Positions 18,854 to 26,902 of a stretch of 64,000 nucleotides of DNA are shown here, piece after piece. Source of the DNA: Rhizobium leguminosarum. GTDB lineage: Bacteria > Pseudomonadota > Alphaproteobacteria > Rhizobiales > Rhizobiaceae. Positions within the stretch are counted from its first letter, which is position 1; each line of letters begins with the position of its first letter. The stretch spans positions 124,001 to 188,000 of the forward strand of contig NZ_CP016287.1 in the NCBI RefSeq assembly GCF_001679785.1, read 5' to 3'. The position numbers were made by a program, and so were the translations under genes. Under the pieces are notes generated by a model. The model made no database searches, had not been told where the DNA came from, and worked only from the letters and a program-made list of their open reading frames with translations.

Positions 18854-20080
18854 CTACTGCGCCGGCTCCAGAATCGCGCAATCCTCCCCGCCGGTGCACT
18901 CTCCCGAGAGAGTGCGCTGACCGAGGGCAATGATAAGGACGGTCGCGGTCCCGGCCGCCGCGGACACCCAGAATCCGCTCTGGGGACCGTAGCTGTCGAC
19001 GACCCAGCCCGTGACGAAGGCGCCAAGCGCCATACCGATGCCGATGCCGGTCATCACCCAGGTGACACCTTCCGTCAGCACCGATTCCGGCACGCGACGT
19101 TCAATCAGTCCGAAGGCCGTTATAAAGGTCGGCGAGATCGCGATGCCGCTGACGAAGACGGCGATAGCAAGCAGGGTTACCGAACTGCCGGCGACGAGCA
19201 GCGGCAGCGAGGTCAGTGCGAGGATCGCAACGGCGATCAGCAACTGACGGTGCAAGGGGATACGCAGATTAAGCGCGCCGAGGGTCAAACCCACTAGGAA
19301 GGAACCGAGGGCATAGACACCGATCACTAGGCTTGCCGCATTCGGCTGACCAAGCTCCTTGGTGATGGCGACAACACTCACTTCAGCGGTTGCGAAGATC
19401 GCGCCGACGAAGATCAGCGCGAGCGTGATGATCTGCACCGGACGCTGGCGGATCGCGGAGCCAACCGAAGCCGCGCCGGCGACATGACGCACCTTCGGCT
19501 CGGTGCCGCGCTGCACGATGAAGGCGGCCGTCCCGAGCGCCAGAAAAGCTGTGCTCACCATCATGCCGGCTTCCGGGAACAGGGCCACGGCCAGCCCGAC
19601 CGACAGCGAGGCGCCGGCGATATAGACCAGTTCGTCCGCGGCACTTTCGAACGCGAAGGCGGTGTTGAGCTCGGGCCGGTTGCGAAAGAGTTCCGTCCAG
19701 CGCGCCCGCATCAGCGCCGGAATGCTCGGCATGGCTGCCGCGAGGAAGGCTGAGGCGAACAGCGTCCATACCGGCCAGTTCTGGTTGGTCGCGGTGATCA
19801 GCGCGATAAACGCCAGCACGGATACGATGGTTGTGGGAACGACGACTGCCGTCTGGCCCAGTCGGTCGACCGCTCGCGAGATCTGCGGCGAGATCACCGC
19901 ATTGGTGAGCGCATAGGTCGCCGACACGGCGCCTGCCAGCCAATATTCGCCGTGTGCCTGGGAGAGCATGGCAACGATGCCGATCGGCGCCATGGCGATG
20001 GGAAGCCGTGCGAAAAAGCCGGCTGCGGAGAAGCCCTTGGCCCCAGATGCCGCGAATATTTGTTTATACGGATTTGACAT
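18854..20080 (-). CDS. MFS transporter (drug/metabolite efflux type)
   Basis: A 408-residue major facilitator with about 12 hydrophobic segments. ATG 20080 (MSNPYKQIF) is preferred to the longer frame because GGAAGG precedes it at good spacing and the longer start would run through the operators. Typical pieces include SAAGFFARLPIAMAPIGIVAM, ISRAVDRLGQ (the loop 2-3 region) and a late VTWVMTGIGIGMALGAFVTGWVVD. It is divergent from a TetR-type gene with three palindromes in between, the classic layout of a repressor-controlled exporter. The substrate is unknown. Confidence 0.88.
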   Translation of the reverse strand: MSNPYKQIFAASGAKGFSAAGFFARLPIAMAPIGIVAMLSQAHGEYWLAGAVSATYALTNAVISPQISRAVDRLGQTAVVVPTTIVSVLAFIALITATNQNWPVWTLFASAFLAAAMPSIPALMRARWTELFRNRPELNTAFAFESAADELVYIAGASLSVGLAVALFPEAGMMVSTAFLALGTAAFIVQRGTEPKVRHVAGAASVGSAIRQRPVQIITLALIFVGAIFATAEVSVVAITKELGQPNAASLVIGVYALGSFLVGLTLGALNLRIPLHRQLLIAVAILALTSLPLLVAGSSVTLLAIAVFVSGIAISPTFITAFGLIERRVPESVLTEGVTWVMTGIGIGMALGAFVTGWVVDSYGPQSGFWVSAAAGTATVLIIALGQRTLSGECTGGEDCAILEPAQ

Positions 20081-20116
20081 AGGATGATCCTTCCAGCTAT
20101 CGGATAGAACACTTAT

Positions 20117-20183
20117 ATACGGAGCGTATGCGTTTAGATAATGCATACGTCCCGTATGTCAATGAAAAAGATACGCGGCGTAT
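20117..20183. promoter_or_regulatory. Three copies of palindrome ATACG-N3-CGTAT between MFS and tetR
   Basis: ATACG-GAG-CGTAT lies at 20117-20129, CATACG-TCC-CGTATG at 20144-20158 and ATACG-CGG-CGTAT at 20171-20183. The arms are perfect and centres are spaced 28 and 26 bp. All three lie in the 118-bp divergent promoter between the MFS start and the TetR start. They are very likely operators of the adjacent TetR regulator. Confidence 0.75.
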
Positions 20184-20198
20184 GCCAATGGAGAAGCC

Positions 20199-20788
20199 AT
20201 GCGCAAACCGCGCCAGGAGATGATCGCAGAGACCCGCGGCAAACTGATCGCAGCCGGGCGGCGTGCCTTTGGCACGATCGGCTACGCGGAAGCCTCGATG
20301 GACGATTTCACCGGCGAAGCGGGACTGACGCGCGGGGCCCTTTATCACCACTTCGGTGACAAGAGGGGTCTGCTCCAGGCGGTGATCATGGAAATCGACG
20401 CGGAAATGACGGAGCGGCTGAACGAGGTCTCGGCCGCCGCTCCCACGCGCTGGCAGGGTTTTGTCGACGAGTGCTCCGCTTATATCGAAATGGCGCTTGA
20501 GCCCGAAATCCAGCGTATCATGTTTCGCGATGGCCCGGCTGTCCTCGGCGATATCTCGCAATGGCAGAACACCCCGGCTGTATCGCCGCCCTCTCCCGCA
20601 GTCTCGACCGTCTCAAGGCCGATGGCGAGATCATCGACATCGACACCGAAACCGCCGCTCGCCTCATCAATGGCGCCAGCAGCCATATGGCGCTTTGGAT
20701 CGCCAATGCCGAGAGTCCGGAGGCGGTTTCGAAGCGGGCGGTCGCCGGATTCAAGGCTATGCTGGGGAGCCTTCGCAGGCAGGCATGA
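20199..20788 (+). pseudogene. TetR/AcrR regulator, frameshifted
   Basis: The reading frame from ATG 20199 encodes a good TetR N-terminus (FGTIGYAEASMDDFTGEAGLTRGALYHHFGDK) and ligand domain up to ISQWQNT. The homologous continuation (GCIAALSRSLDRLKADGEI to SLRRQA, stop at 20788) lies in another frame. Adding one C to the run of four at about 20570 would restore one protein of about 197 residues. Without that base the protein continues 100-odd residues in a nonsense frame to 20969. This is either a real inactivation of the MFS repressor or a homopolymer sequencing error. Confidence 0.8.
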
Positions 20789-20870
20789 GGTGTTTGATGT
20801 CCTGTTCGGGAGCTTGGCGAGAGTTCCGATTGCGGCGCGGCACCGGGGCCACCTCGCTGTCTTCCGCAGG

Positions 20871-21482
20871 TCAGTTCATTACGCCACCGGCAGCCAATAC
20901 CTCGTCCGGCGTGTCGACGTCGAGCAAGGCCGCGTCGCCAACATCGACATCGAGAACGGGCATGCCTGATGTGGCGATGATACCGCGCGCGCCGACATCA
21001 CCTTGAAGTCGGAGGACTGCCTGATTGAGAGAACGTGGCAGAATGACGGGATTGCCGGGCTTACCCCGCGAGACGGCGCGCACCACAGCCTCGCCGCCCG
21101 AGTTGCGAAAGGCGGAAATCAGGGCATCGAGATGCGTCGTGGTAATGCCGGGCATATCGGCGAGCATGACGAGAATGCCTTCGGCGCTGTCAGCGTCCCT
21201 CGATGAGAATCCTGCTATGAGCGAGCTCGCCATGCCGCTGGCGTAATCGGGATTATCGATGAAAGTCAGAGCGAGCCCATCGAGCGCGGCCTCGATCTCG
21301 CTCCTGCGATGGCCCGTGACGACAATAACGGACGCGGCATCCGCAGCGAGCGCAGTCAATGCTGATCGCCGCACGAGCGGCACGCCGTCGAATTCGGCCA
21401 ACAGCTTGTGCTTGCCGCCCTCACCCATCCGGCTTGCCTTGCCGGCAGCGAGAATGACGATCGCGACTGACGCCTTACGCAT
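20871..21482 (-). CDS. MocA-like molybdenum cofactor nucleotidyltransferase
   Basis: A 203-residue nucleotidyltransferase starting at ATG 21482 (MRKASVAIVILAAGKASRMG). The NTP-binding loop LAAGKASRMG and the metal-site region LVMLADMPG mark it as a MobA/MocA-type enzyme. In this family MocA adds CMP to the molybdenum cofactor for xanthine-oxidase-type enzymes. It overlaps the end of xdhC by 8 bp. Together they probably mature the molybdenum hydroxylase NicAB encoded in the same region. A truncated second copy lies at 38928-39095. Confidence 0.85.
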   Translation of the reverse strand: MRKASVAIVILAAGKASRMGEGGKHKLLAEFDGVPLVRRSALTALAADAASVIVVTGHRRSEIEAALDGLALTFIDNPDYASGMASSLIAGFSSRDADSAEGILVMLADMPGITTTHLDALISAFRNSGGEAVVRAVSRGKPGNPVILPRSLNQAVLRLQGDVGARGIIATSGMPVLDVDVGDAALLDVDTPDEVLAAGGVMN

Positions 21483-22436
21483 AAGCCACCAGTCTTGCCG
21501 CGGCGACATCCGCCAGAACCGACAGGGCGAGCGAGGTTGCATCTCGCGTCGGGCCGAACATCCCGATGGGCGCCTTGATACGACCGATGTCGTCGCGTCT
21601 GAACCCCATGGCTGTCAATCGCTCGACACGCCGATGATGCGTCCGCGCGCTGCCGAGTGCGCCGATGTAAAAGGCAGGCGAGTGAAGCGCAGTCTCGAGA
21701 ATGGCGGCTTCGGCGTCGAGGTCATGATGCAGGAGCACAACGGCCGTGAAGGGGTCGATGATCTCGGCTGCGACCCTGCCCCCCTCGCCCTGTTCCCTGA
21801 CGATCACGTCGTAGCCGGAAGCCTCGGCCAGTCGTGCAACGGCCTGCGCTTCGATCGTCTGCCCGGAAAGGACGACGCGGGTGCGGGGACGGTAGACGGT
21901 CACGAACTCCCGCTCGAGCCAGCATGCCCGTGGCAGTGGGTCTACCGGTTCGAGGGTCTGCCGCTCTGGCGAATATGCAAGGCGGGCTGCCTGCCTCCGT
22001 TCGAGACGATCCAGAACATGCCGCAAAGCGCCGACATCTTTGAGGACATGGATTGCAACGGTGATCCCGCCGCCGCAGGGAAGGACAATGTCGAAGAAGG
22101 GAGAGCCATCGCCGAACTTGACCGTGCGGTCGCGCCCTTGCGCCATGGCCAGAAGCGCTTCGGAAGCGACGGCGGCTTCGACGCATCCGCCGGAGACATA
22201 GCCGCAGAACCGCCCGTCCGCGGCAACCGCCATATGAGCGCCGAGCGCCCGCGCAGCGCCGCCGCGGATGTCGACAAGGGTGGCAAGTGCCGTCGCGCCA
22301 AGACCCTGGGCGTCTATTGCGAAGCGAAGCAGTTCCGCAGGATCGTCGGTGGACGATGCCCTGACGGGAATTGGCGCCGTGATGGGCGCGAGCGTCTGAT
22401 CCATCGGAAATCCTACAGGAAGCGACGGCGGTCCGG
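21315..22436. repeat. Long direct repeat, copy 1 (xdhC plus start of mocA)
   Basis: This 1.12-kb segment recurs in the same orientation at 38928-40049 with a constant offset of 17,613 bp and no indels. By eye the central stretch from about 21421 to 22317 is identical. Mismatches cluster in the outer 100 bp on each side, for example GCAGCG versus GCACCG near 21343 and TTGCG versus TCGCG near 22317. Confidence 0.9.
21475..22404 (-). CDS. xdhC: XdhC family molybdenum cofactor insertion protein, copy 1
   Basis: A 309-residue XdhC/CoxI-type protein. ATG 22404 (MDQTLAPIT) has AGGA at good spacing. The N-terminal XdhC domain includes GYVSGGCVEAAVASEA. The C-terminal Rossmann-like domain includes GALGSARTHHRRVERL and IGMFGPTRDATSLALSVLADVAAAR. 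XdhC proteins bind molybdenum cofactor, promote its sulfuration and deliver it to xanthine-dehydrogenase-family enzymes. It is coupled to mocA by an 8-bp overlap and lies downstream of the nicE-D-X-F genes on the same strand. Its likely client is NicAB. The protein is nearly identical to the one at 39088-40017. Confidence 0.92.
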   Translation of the reverse strand: MDQTLAPITAPIPVRASSTDDPAELLRFAIDAQGLGATALATLVDIRGGAARALGAHMAVAADGRFCGYVSGGCVEAAVASEALLAMAQGRDRTVKFGDGSPFFDIVLPCGGGITVAIHVLKDVGALRHVLDRLERRQAARLAYSPERQTLEPVDPLPRACWLEREFVTVYRPRTRVVLSGQTIEAQAVARLAEASGYDVIVREQGEGGRVAAEIIDPFTAVVLLHHDLDAEAAILETALHSPAFYIGALGSARTHHRRVERLTAMGFRRDDIGRIKAPIGMFGPTRDATSLALSVLADVAAARLVAYA

Positions 22437-22768
22437 GTTTGAGACCGCGGTAGTACAAGATGTCTCAATTCAGCGAAAGCACAGTGCGGCCCATCCACTT
22501 GCCGTCTTTGTTGAGGAATAAATCCACATCACGGCAACGGCCTGATAGTCCCACGCTTGAATCCTGTTGCTTCCAAACGCTCGCGCAAGTTTCTGTCGAC
22601 CCGCCCGCGAAGCGACTGGCTCAGGACAGCGGCCGGAAACCCCTATGTCCGTAGCCGTGATCGTAGCGAAATCGGGTGCTAACCGTCAATGGCGTGGCTG
22701 GCCTGCTTTAACCCCCGCCTTGAAGGCGGTTTGAACTGCGGAGCCGGTTACAAGTCGCAGTGAGGACA
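22405..22768. other. Gap between nicF and xdhC
   Basis: This 364-bp stretch has no convincing gene. The first part ends the long repeat and holds an imperfect hairpin (GCGGTC at 22428 and GACCGC at 22443), a decayed version of the stronger hairpin at 40038. A tight palindrome CCGCCTT-G-AAGGCGG lies at 22715-22729 and might limit readthrough from nicF. A short open frame at 22460-22654 has no recognisable content. Confidence 0.5.
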
Positions 22769-23401
22769 TCATCCGTGATCGGAGAGAGAGATCAACCAAC
22801 GCTCTATATCGTCAGCATCCGTCACGTCTGCGTACTTCTGATGCATGTCGTAAAGATTGGCCTCATGCGGCGCCTGGGCCCGATCAGCGCAGCAATCGGC
22901 CGGGACCAACACGTTGAAGCCTGACTGCACGGCATCGACGACGGTTGCCCGGACGCAGCCTGAGGTCGTCGCACCGGCGACAACCAGCGTGTCGACGCCG
23001 GCACCGGTGAGAAGCGCGGCAAGAGACGTCCCATGGAATGCGGATGCGCCCTTCTTGGTGATCACAGGGTCGCCGGGCTGGATACCGGTGGCCGCATCGA
23101 TCTCCACAAGCCGGCTGCCCTCGATCAGCGCCGTCATGCCGGTTGCCTTGCGCAACCAGGGCAGTTTGTTCAGTTCACCCGGATGATAGGCGATGGTCGT
23201 ATAGATCACCGGCATCCCCTTGACGCGGGCAATATCGGTGAGCTGCCGTGTGGCAGCAATAGCCGTCGTCATGTCGGCAGCCGTCGGATAGGTCGTGTCG
23301 GTGAACCCGTAGGTGAAATCAACGACGACGATTCCCGGGCGAATGCCCCGCGGGACGGGCTGCCCGAACCCCGCGGTCTTGTAGGTTTCCTGCTGCGACA
23401 T
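22769..23401 (-). CDS. nicF: Maleamate amidohydrolase NicF (isochorismatase family)
   Basis: A 210-residue cysteine hydrolase. The isochorismatase-fold triad is visible as Asp28 (VVVDFTYGF), Lys117 (ITKKGAS) and Cys149 (TTSGCVRATVVDA). Isochorismatase-like amidases include N-carbamoylsarcosine amidase and NicF. The location directly downstream of nicX, nicD and nicE makes maleamate amidohydrolase (maleamate to maleate plus ammonia) the best reading. It is the last gene of the minus-strand nicEDXF operon, 31 bp after nicX. Confidence 0.85.
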   Translation of the reverse strand: MSQQETYKTAGFGQPVPRGIRPGIVVVDFTYGFTDTTYPTAADMTTAIAATRQLTDIARVKGMPVIYTTIAYHPGELNKLPWLRKATGMTALIEGSRLVEIDAATGIQPGDPVITKKGASAFHGTSLAALLTGAGVDTLVVAGATTSGCVRATVVDAVQSGFNVLVPADCCADRAQAPHEANLYDMHQKYADVTDADDIERWLISLSDHG

Positions 23402-23432
23402 GTGTTACCCCTCAGGCTGGAAAGAGTGCTCG

Positions 23433-24464
23433 TCAGCCACGCACCATCTGGATTTCCTTCACAACAATGTCGCCGTCGATGACGACCGGTTCGTCGTCTA
23501 GGAACAGCGAGCATCCGCGCATGGGAATATCGAGGTGGCAGGCCGTATCGTTGGGGCCACCCAATTCGTTGTTGGGGCCGGTGGAGAACATAACGTTGCC
23601 ATAGAAGCTGCGCGGTTCCATGCCCATGCCGCCCGGGAAGGCGCCGGGGACCAGGTTGTGCCATTTCGCATGCGGGTTCATGCCCCAGCCGACATGGCTC
23701 ATGCCCATGCCACGCGGATCGTTGAAATCCTCCATGTAGGATTTGACCAATTGCGCGTCGAGCCCGCCACGAATGTCGGTCACCCAGCCCTTCTCGATGG
23801 TGTAGACGATCGGATCGCGGACGTAGATGTTCTGCGGCAGGAGAATGTCGCCGGGTGCCACCACGATCTGACCGTCCACACCGTCGTCGTCACCACCGGT
23901 GAAGACGAAGCCTGACGGCCAGTGGTCCCAACGGCCGGGCTCGTCGGTACAAGCATATTCGGTGATCGTCGGATAAGTATTGAGTTTGTAGCTAATGTCG
24001 GTTCCATGTGGCGAGGTGATCCGCATGACCTTGGCCTTGGCCAACATGACACCGGCGATTTCGACCTTCTCGCGGATCTCCTTCGTCGGCAACATGCGAG
24101 CCAGCAGTTCTGGTGGCTCCACGGCGGTCAGGATGCGCGTTCCAGCCGCCTGGATTGCCATCTGCTCCGGCGAAAACAACAGGAAGATGCAGTCGATCAG
24201 CATATCGCAGGCCTTCAGCGCCTCGACCGCATCGGGCATGGCGGCAAGGCCAGTGACGCCGACATTCCAGCCGCCGACCGGCAGGGGTGCGGGCAGGCGC
24301 ATGTGATACATGCTTGCGCCGAGGCGCTGGCCCGCCGCCATGAAGGCGTCCGCATAGTCCAGTCGATCACTACCCTGCGTAAGCACGATCAGTTTTTCGC
24401 CTTCGCGAACACCAGACATCTTCAACTGGTGCAGGCAGATTTCGGTGAAGCTCGCATGGTCCAT
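23433..24464 (-). CDS. nicX: 2,5-dihydroxypyridine 5,6-dioxygenase NicX
   Basis: A 343-residue protein with the fold and motifs of NicX, an Fe(II) extradiol-like ring-cleavage enzyme that converts 2,5-dihydroxypyridine to N-formylmaleamate. Strong family stretches are LFSPEQMAIQAAGTRIL, VEPPELLARMLPT, ADEPGRWDHWPSGF (here TDEPGRWDHWPSGF), MSHVGWGMNPHA and a late CHLDIPMRGCSLFLDD. The metal-binding Glu/His residues are expected in the C-terminal half. It lies between nicD and nicF on one transcript. Confidence 0.93.
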   Translation of the reverse strand: MDHASFTEICLHQLKMSGVREGEKLIVLTQGSDRLDYADAFMAAGQRLGASMYHMRLPAPLPVGGWNVGVTGLAAMPDAVEALKACDMLIDCIFLLFSPEQMAIQAAGTRILTAVEPPELLARMLPTKEIREKVEIAGVMLAKAKVMRITSPHGTDISYKLNTYPTITEYACTDEPGRWDHWPSGFVFTGGDDDGVDGQIVVAPGDILLPQNIYVRDPIVYTIEKGWVTDIRGGLDAQLVKSYMEDFNDPRGMGMSHVGWGMNPHAKWHNLVPGAFPGGMGMEPRSFYGNVMFSTGPNNELGGPNDTACHLDIPMRGCSLFLDDEPVVIDGDIVVKEIQMVRG

Positions 24465-24477
24465 GGCTGGGTCCTTT

Positions 24478-25275
24478 TCAATTCGTCGCGCGGATGGGCT
24501 GGAAGTCGAGGGTGGCGGAGAGGAACCCCTCGAGGTCGTCCCAGGGGATCATGTGGCCGGCCTTTTCGACGATGCGCACGTCGATGCCGGGCTTCAGTTG
24601 CCGGATTTCGTCGATGTCGGCCGCGCCGATCACGGTCGCGCCACCGGCAACGACCAGTCGGGCCGGCGCGGTGATCTCGGGAAGGTCGGCATGGATGTCG
24701 TCGATGTGGAAACCGTCATAGGCGGTGCGGATCGCATCGAGCTGGCAAGTGTGCAGCCACTCGGCTCGCAGGGCATTCTGCCCATCTGTCCAACTCGGAC
24801 AAAAACTGCGCATGTCTTGTCCCGAACAGCCCTTCTGCGCCATCCGGATGGAGTCCTCGTACCAGCTCCAGGCTGAGGGATAGGCACGCCGTCCCGGGCC
24901 TGAAACCGGAGGATCGACGAGTATCAAGCCCGAAAATGCATCGGGAGCCTGGCGGGCCGCACGGATAGCCGTGCGCGCACCCATTGAGTGGCCAAGCACA
25001 ACCGGACGGCTGATCCCTGCCGTCGTCGCCAATGCCACGACGTCCGCTGCCATGGCATCCAGCGAATAATCAAGGTTGCCCGCCTCACTCAGTCCGCGAC
25101 CGCGCACGTCGAGTACATGCACATCGAAGGCCTCGGCCAATCTCTCGGCCACAAAACCCCAGGTGATGGCAGGCGAAGTAATGCCGGGAACCAGCAACAT
25201 TGTCGGCCCGTGCCCCGGGAAATGCAGGAGATGTTGGCGGATTCCATTTGCATGAACATGATATCCCTTTGCCAT
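24478..25275 (-). CDS. nicD: N-formylmaleamate deformylase NicD (alpha/beta hydrolase)
   Basis: A 265-residue alpha/beta hydrolase. The nucleophile is Ser97 in GHSMGAR, the catalytic His is 241 in AGHMIPWDDL, and the oxyanion region is LVPGITSPAITWGFVAERL. It carries the stretch LVDPPVSGPGRRAYPS, which I recognise from NicD of Pseudomonas putida. The enzyme removes formate from N-formylmaleamate to give maleamate. It sits 13 bp downstream of nicE and 13 bp upstream of nicX. Confidence 0.93.
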   Translation of the reverse strand: MAKGYHVHANGIRQHLLHFPGHGPTMLLVPGITSPAITWGFVAERLAEAFDVHVLDVRGRGLSEAGNLDYSLDAMAADVVALATTAGISRPVVLGHSMGARTAIRAARQAPDAFSGLILVDPPVSGPGRRAYPSAWSWYEDSIRMAQKGCSGQDMRSFCPSWTDGQNALRAEWLHTCQLDAIRTAYDGFHIDDIHADLPEITAPARLVVAGGATVIGAADIDEIRQLKPGIDVRIVEKAGHMIPWDDLEGFLSATLDFQPIRATN

Positions 25276-25288
25276 CTGTCCGCCCTCC

Positions 25289-26038
25289 TCAATAGGCGCC
25301 GGACAGCAGTGTGCCGCCGCCCGGTACCCACCTATTTAGATCAAGGGCCTGCAGCATCTGCCAGGTGGTGGCAATGGCGGCCGTCAGAACCGGCTTGCCC
25401 GTCATCGCCTCGACCATGGAAACGGCCGGCAGTGACGGCATCTGGACGCAAGCCGAAAGCACCACGACATCCACGTCGTTGGTTTTCATGCCCTTGACGA
25501 TTTCCGGCAGGTTCATCGGGTCATGGGCGGCCACAGCCAAGTTGTCCGGGATTTCCAGCGCGCGCCAGTCCGAGACTTCGATCCCTTCGTTGCGAATGTA
25601 GGAAACGACCAACTCCGTGAGCGGCTTCATGTAAGGCGCCACCAGCGCGATGCGCTTGGCGCCGATAGCCTTGAGGCCGTCTACGAGCGCTCCGGCAGAC
25701 GTCACCACCGGCGCCGGATTGCCGTTCGCGACCGTGATGCCATGCAGGCGCGCCTGGCTTTGGCGATGATATCCGAGCCCCATCGCCATGATTGCCACCA
25801 GACAGGCATAACCCATCACATCGACCCGGGCATCGGAAAGTTCTAGCGCGCAGCGGTCGCTGTCTGCATCCATGGCCGCCAGCTCCTCCTTCGTCACGTG
25901 CTTCATCCGCATGCGCGAGGAATGAAAGGTGAAGCGTTCGGGCGCGATCATCTCGCGTGCACGCAGCAGCGCCGGGATTTCCGTCTCCATCGTAACGTTC
26001 GAGCTCGGGACGATCTGGCCGATCCGATAGGTTCTCAT
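25289..26038 (-). CDS. nicE: Maleate cis-trans isomerase NicE
   Basis: A 249-residue Asp/Glu racemase-superfamily protein. The two catalytic cysteines of maleate isomerases are present: Cys79 (MGYACLVAIM) and Cys197 (LSACVQMPSL). The N-terminal IVPSSNVTMETEIPALL matches the dicarboxylate-binding loop. It converts maleate to fumarate, the last step of nicotinate degradation. As the first gene of the nicEDXF operon it follows a strong palindrome at 26073-26090. Confidence 0.93.
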   Translation of the reverse strand: MRTYRIGQIVPSSNVTMETEIPALLRAREMIAPERFTFHSSRMRMKHVTKEELAAMDADSDRCALELSDARVDVMGYACLVAIMAMGLGYHRQSQARLHGITVANGNPAPVVTSAGALVDGLKAIGAKRIALVAPYMKPLTELVVSYIRNEGIEVSDWRALEIPDNLAVAAHDPMNLPEIVKGMKTNDVDVVVLSACVQMPSLPAVSMVEAMTGKPVLTAAIATTWQMLQALDLNRWVPGGGTLLSGAY

Positions 26039-26072
26039 TGCATGGCTCCATCGATCTGATGGAGGGATGTTA

Positions 26073-26090
26073 ATTATTCATTTGAATAAT
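26073..26090. promoter_or_regulatory. 18-bp palindrome upstream of nicE
   Basis: ATTATTCA-TT-TGAATAAT is a perfect inverted repeat with 8-bp arms, located 35 bp upstream of the nicE start in the 98-bp gap after the TetR gene. Its size and AT-rich composition fit a TetR- or MarR-family operator, so it is a candidate target of the adjacent TetR-type regulator or of NicR. Confidence 0.65.
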
Positions 26091-26136
26091 AACAAGCACA
26101 AATTTTCGGCTGGCCTAGGAATTGGGCAGCGGCCGT

Positions 26137-26826
26137 CTAGACGGGTGCGCGCAGTCCCGCTGCGAGGAAGCGGACGAGCTGGTCGAGCATTTCGTCCTTG
26201 CCGAAGGATATCAGGTGACCTTCGGTGAGATCGCTGATGCGCCCCAAGTCGTTGAGCATGAAAAGATATGCGCCGACAAGAAAGGCCATACGCACGCTGA
26301 TGATGTCCTTGGGAACCTGCGGCAGCACCTGTGAAAGCGCCGATATATAGCGCTTGACCGAAGCGTCGTAGACTTCCCTTCGAAGACGTAGCGCATGCTC
26401 CTCAGGCTCAGCATGCAGCCGCGCCTGCATCGCGACGAAGGCTGCGCCATTGGGGCTCGAATACTTCATGTCCCACTGTGGTTTGAGGTAGGCAAAAACA
26501 AGATCCTCGACCGATGGGTTTTCGCTGATCTCTAAAAGCCGATCCAGGTTGACGTGTCTATGTCCCGCCAAAACTCCGCCGCGCCGCCTGAAGCATTCAT
26601 CGAAGAGGTCGGCCTTCGAGCCGAAATAATACCGGATCAGCGCCTGATTGACCCCCGCAAGAGAGGCAATTTCCCGCAGATTGGCACCTTCGAAGCCTGC
26701 TTCCGCGAACGCCAATTCGGCATGATCCAAAATACTGTCGCGCAAGTCCGAGGCCTTCCCAAAGCTATCGGTTCTCGGAGGTCGCCCCGGACTGCGGTTT
26801 TTTGTTTGGAGCTTTTGCTCGGCCAC
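26137..26826 (-). CDS. TetR-family regulator within the nicotinate cluster (NicS-like position)
   Basis: A 229-residue regulator. The N-terminal HTH spans about 28-75 (ILDHAELAFAEAGFEGANLREIASLAGVNQALIRYYFGSK) and is followed by a helical ligand domain. P. putida controls nicAB with a TetR protein (NicS) beside the MarR protein NicR. The same pairing here suggests a NicS-like role, but sequence alone does not establish orthology. It lies between nicR and nicE on the minus strand. The palindrome upstream of nicE lies just after its stop. Confidence 0.85.
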   Translation of the reverse strand: MAEQKLQTKNRSPGRPPRTDSFGKASDLRDSILDHAELAFAEAGFEGANLREIASLAGVNQALIRYYFGSKADLFDECFRRRGGVLAGHRHVNLDRLLEISENPSVEDLVFAYLKPQWDMKYSSPNGAAFVAMQARLHAEPEEHALRLRREVYDASVKRYISALSQVLPQVPKDIISVRMAFLVGAYLFMLNDLGRISDLTEGHLISFGKDEMLDQLVRFLAAGLRAPV

Positions 26827-26902
26827 GCGATCGTCCTCGTCAGGCGCTTGCGCGCTTTTTCACTGGCAGTGTTTAGGCCGTTTATTATCTTAATGTATAA
26901 TT

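Noticed and set aside
21259..22521. Long plus-strand open frame (about 420 codons) opposite xdhC and its twin at 38854-40038
   Set aside because: It is the antisense shadow of xdhC, preserved in both copies only because the DNA is duplicated. No start signal or recognisable domain was found.
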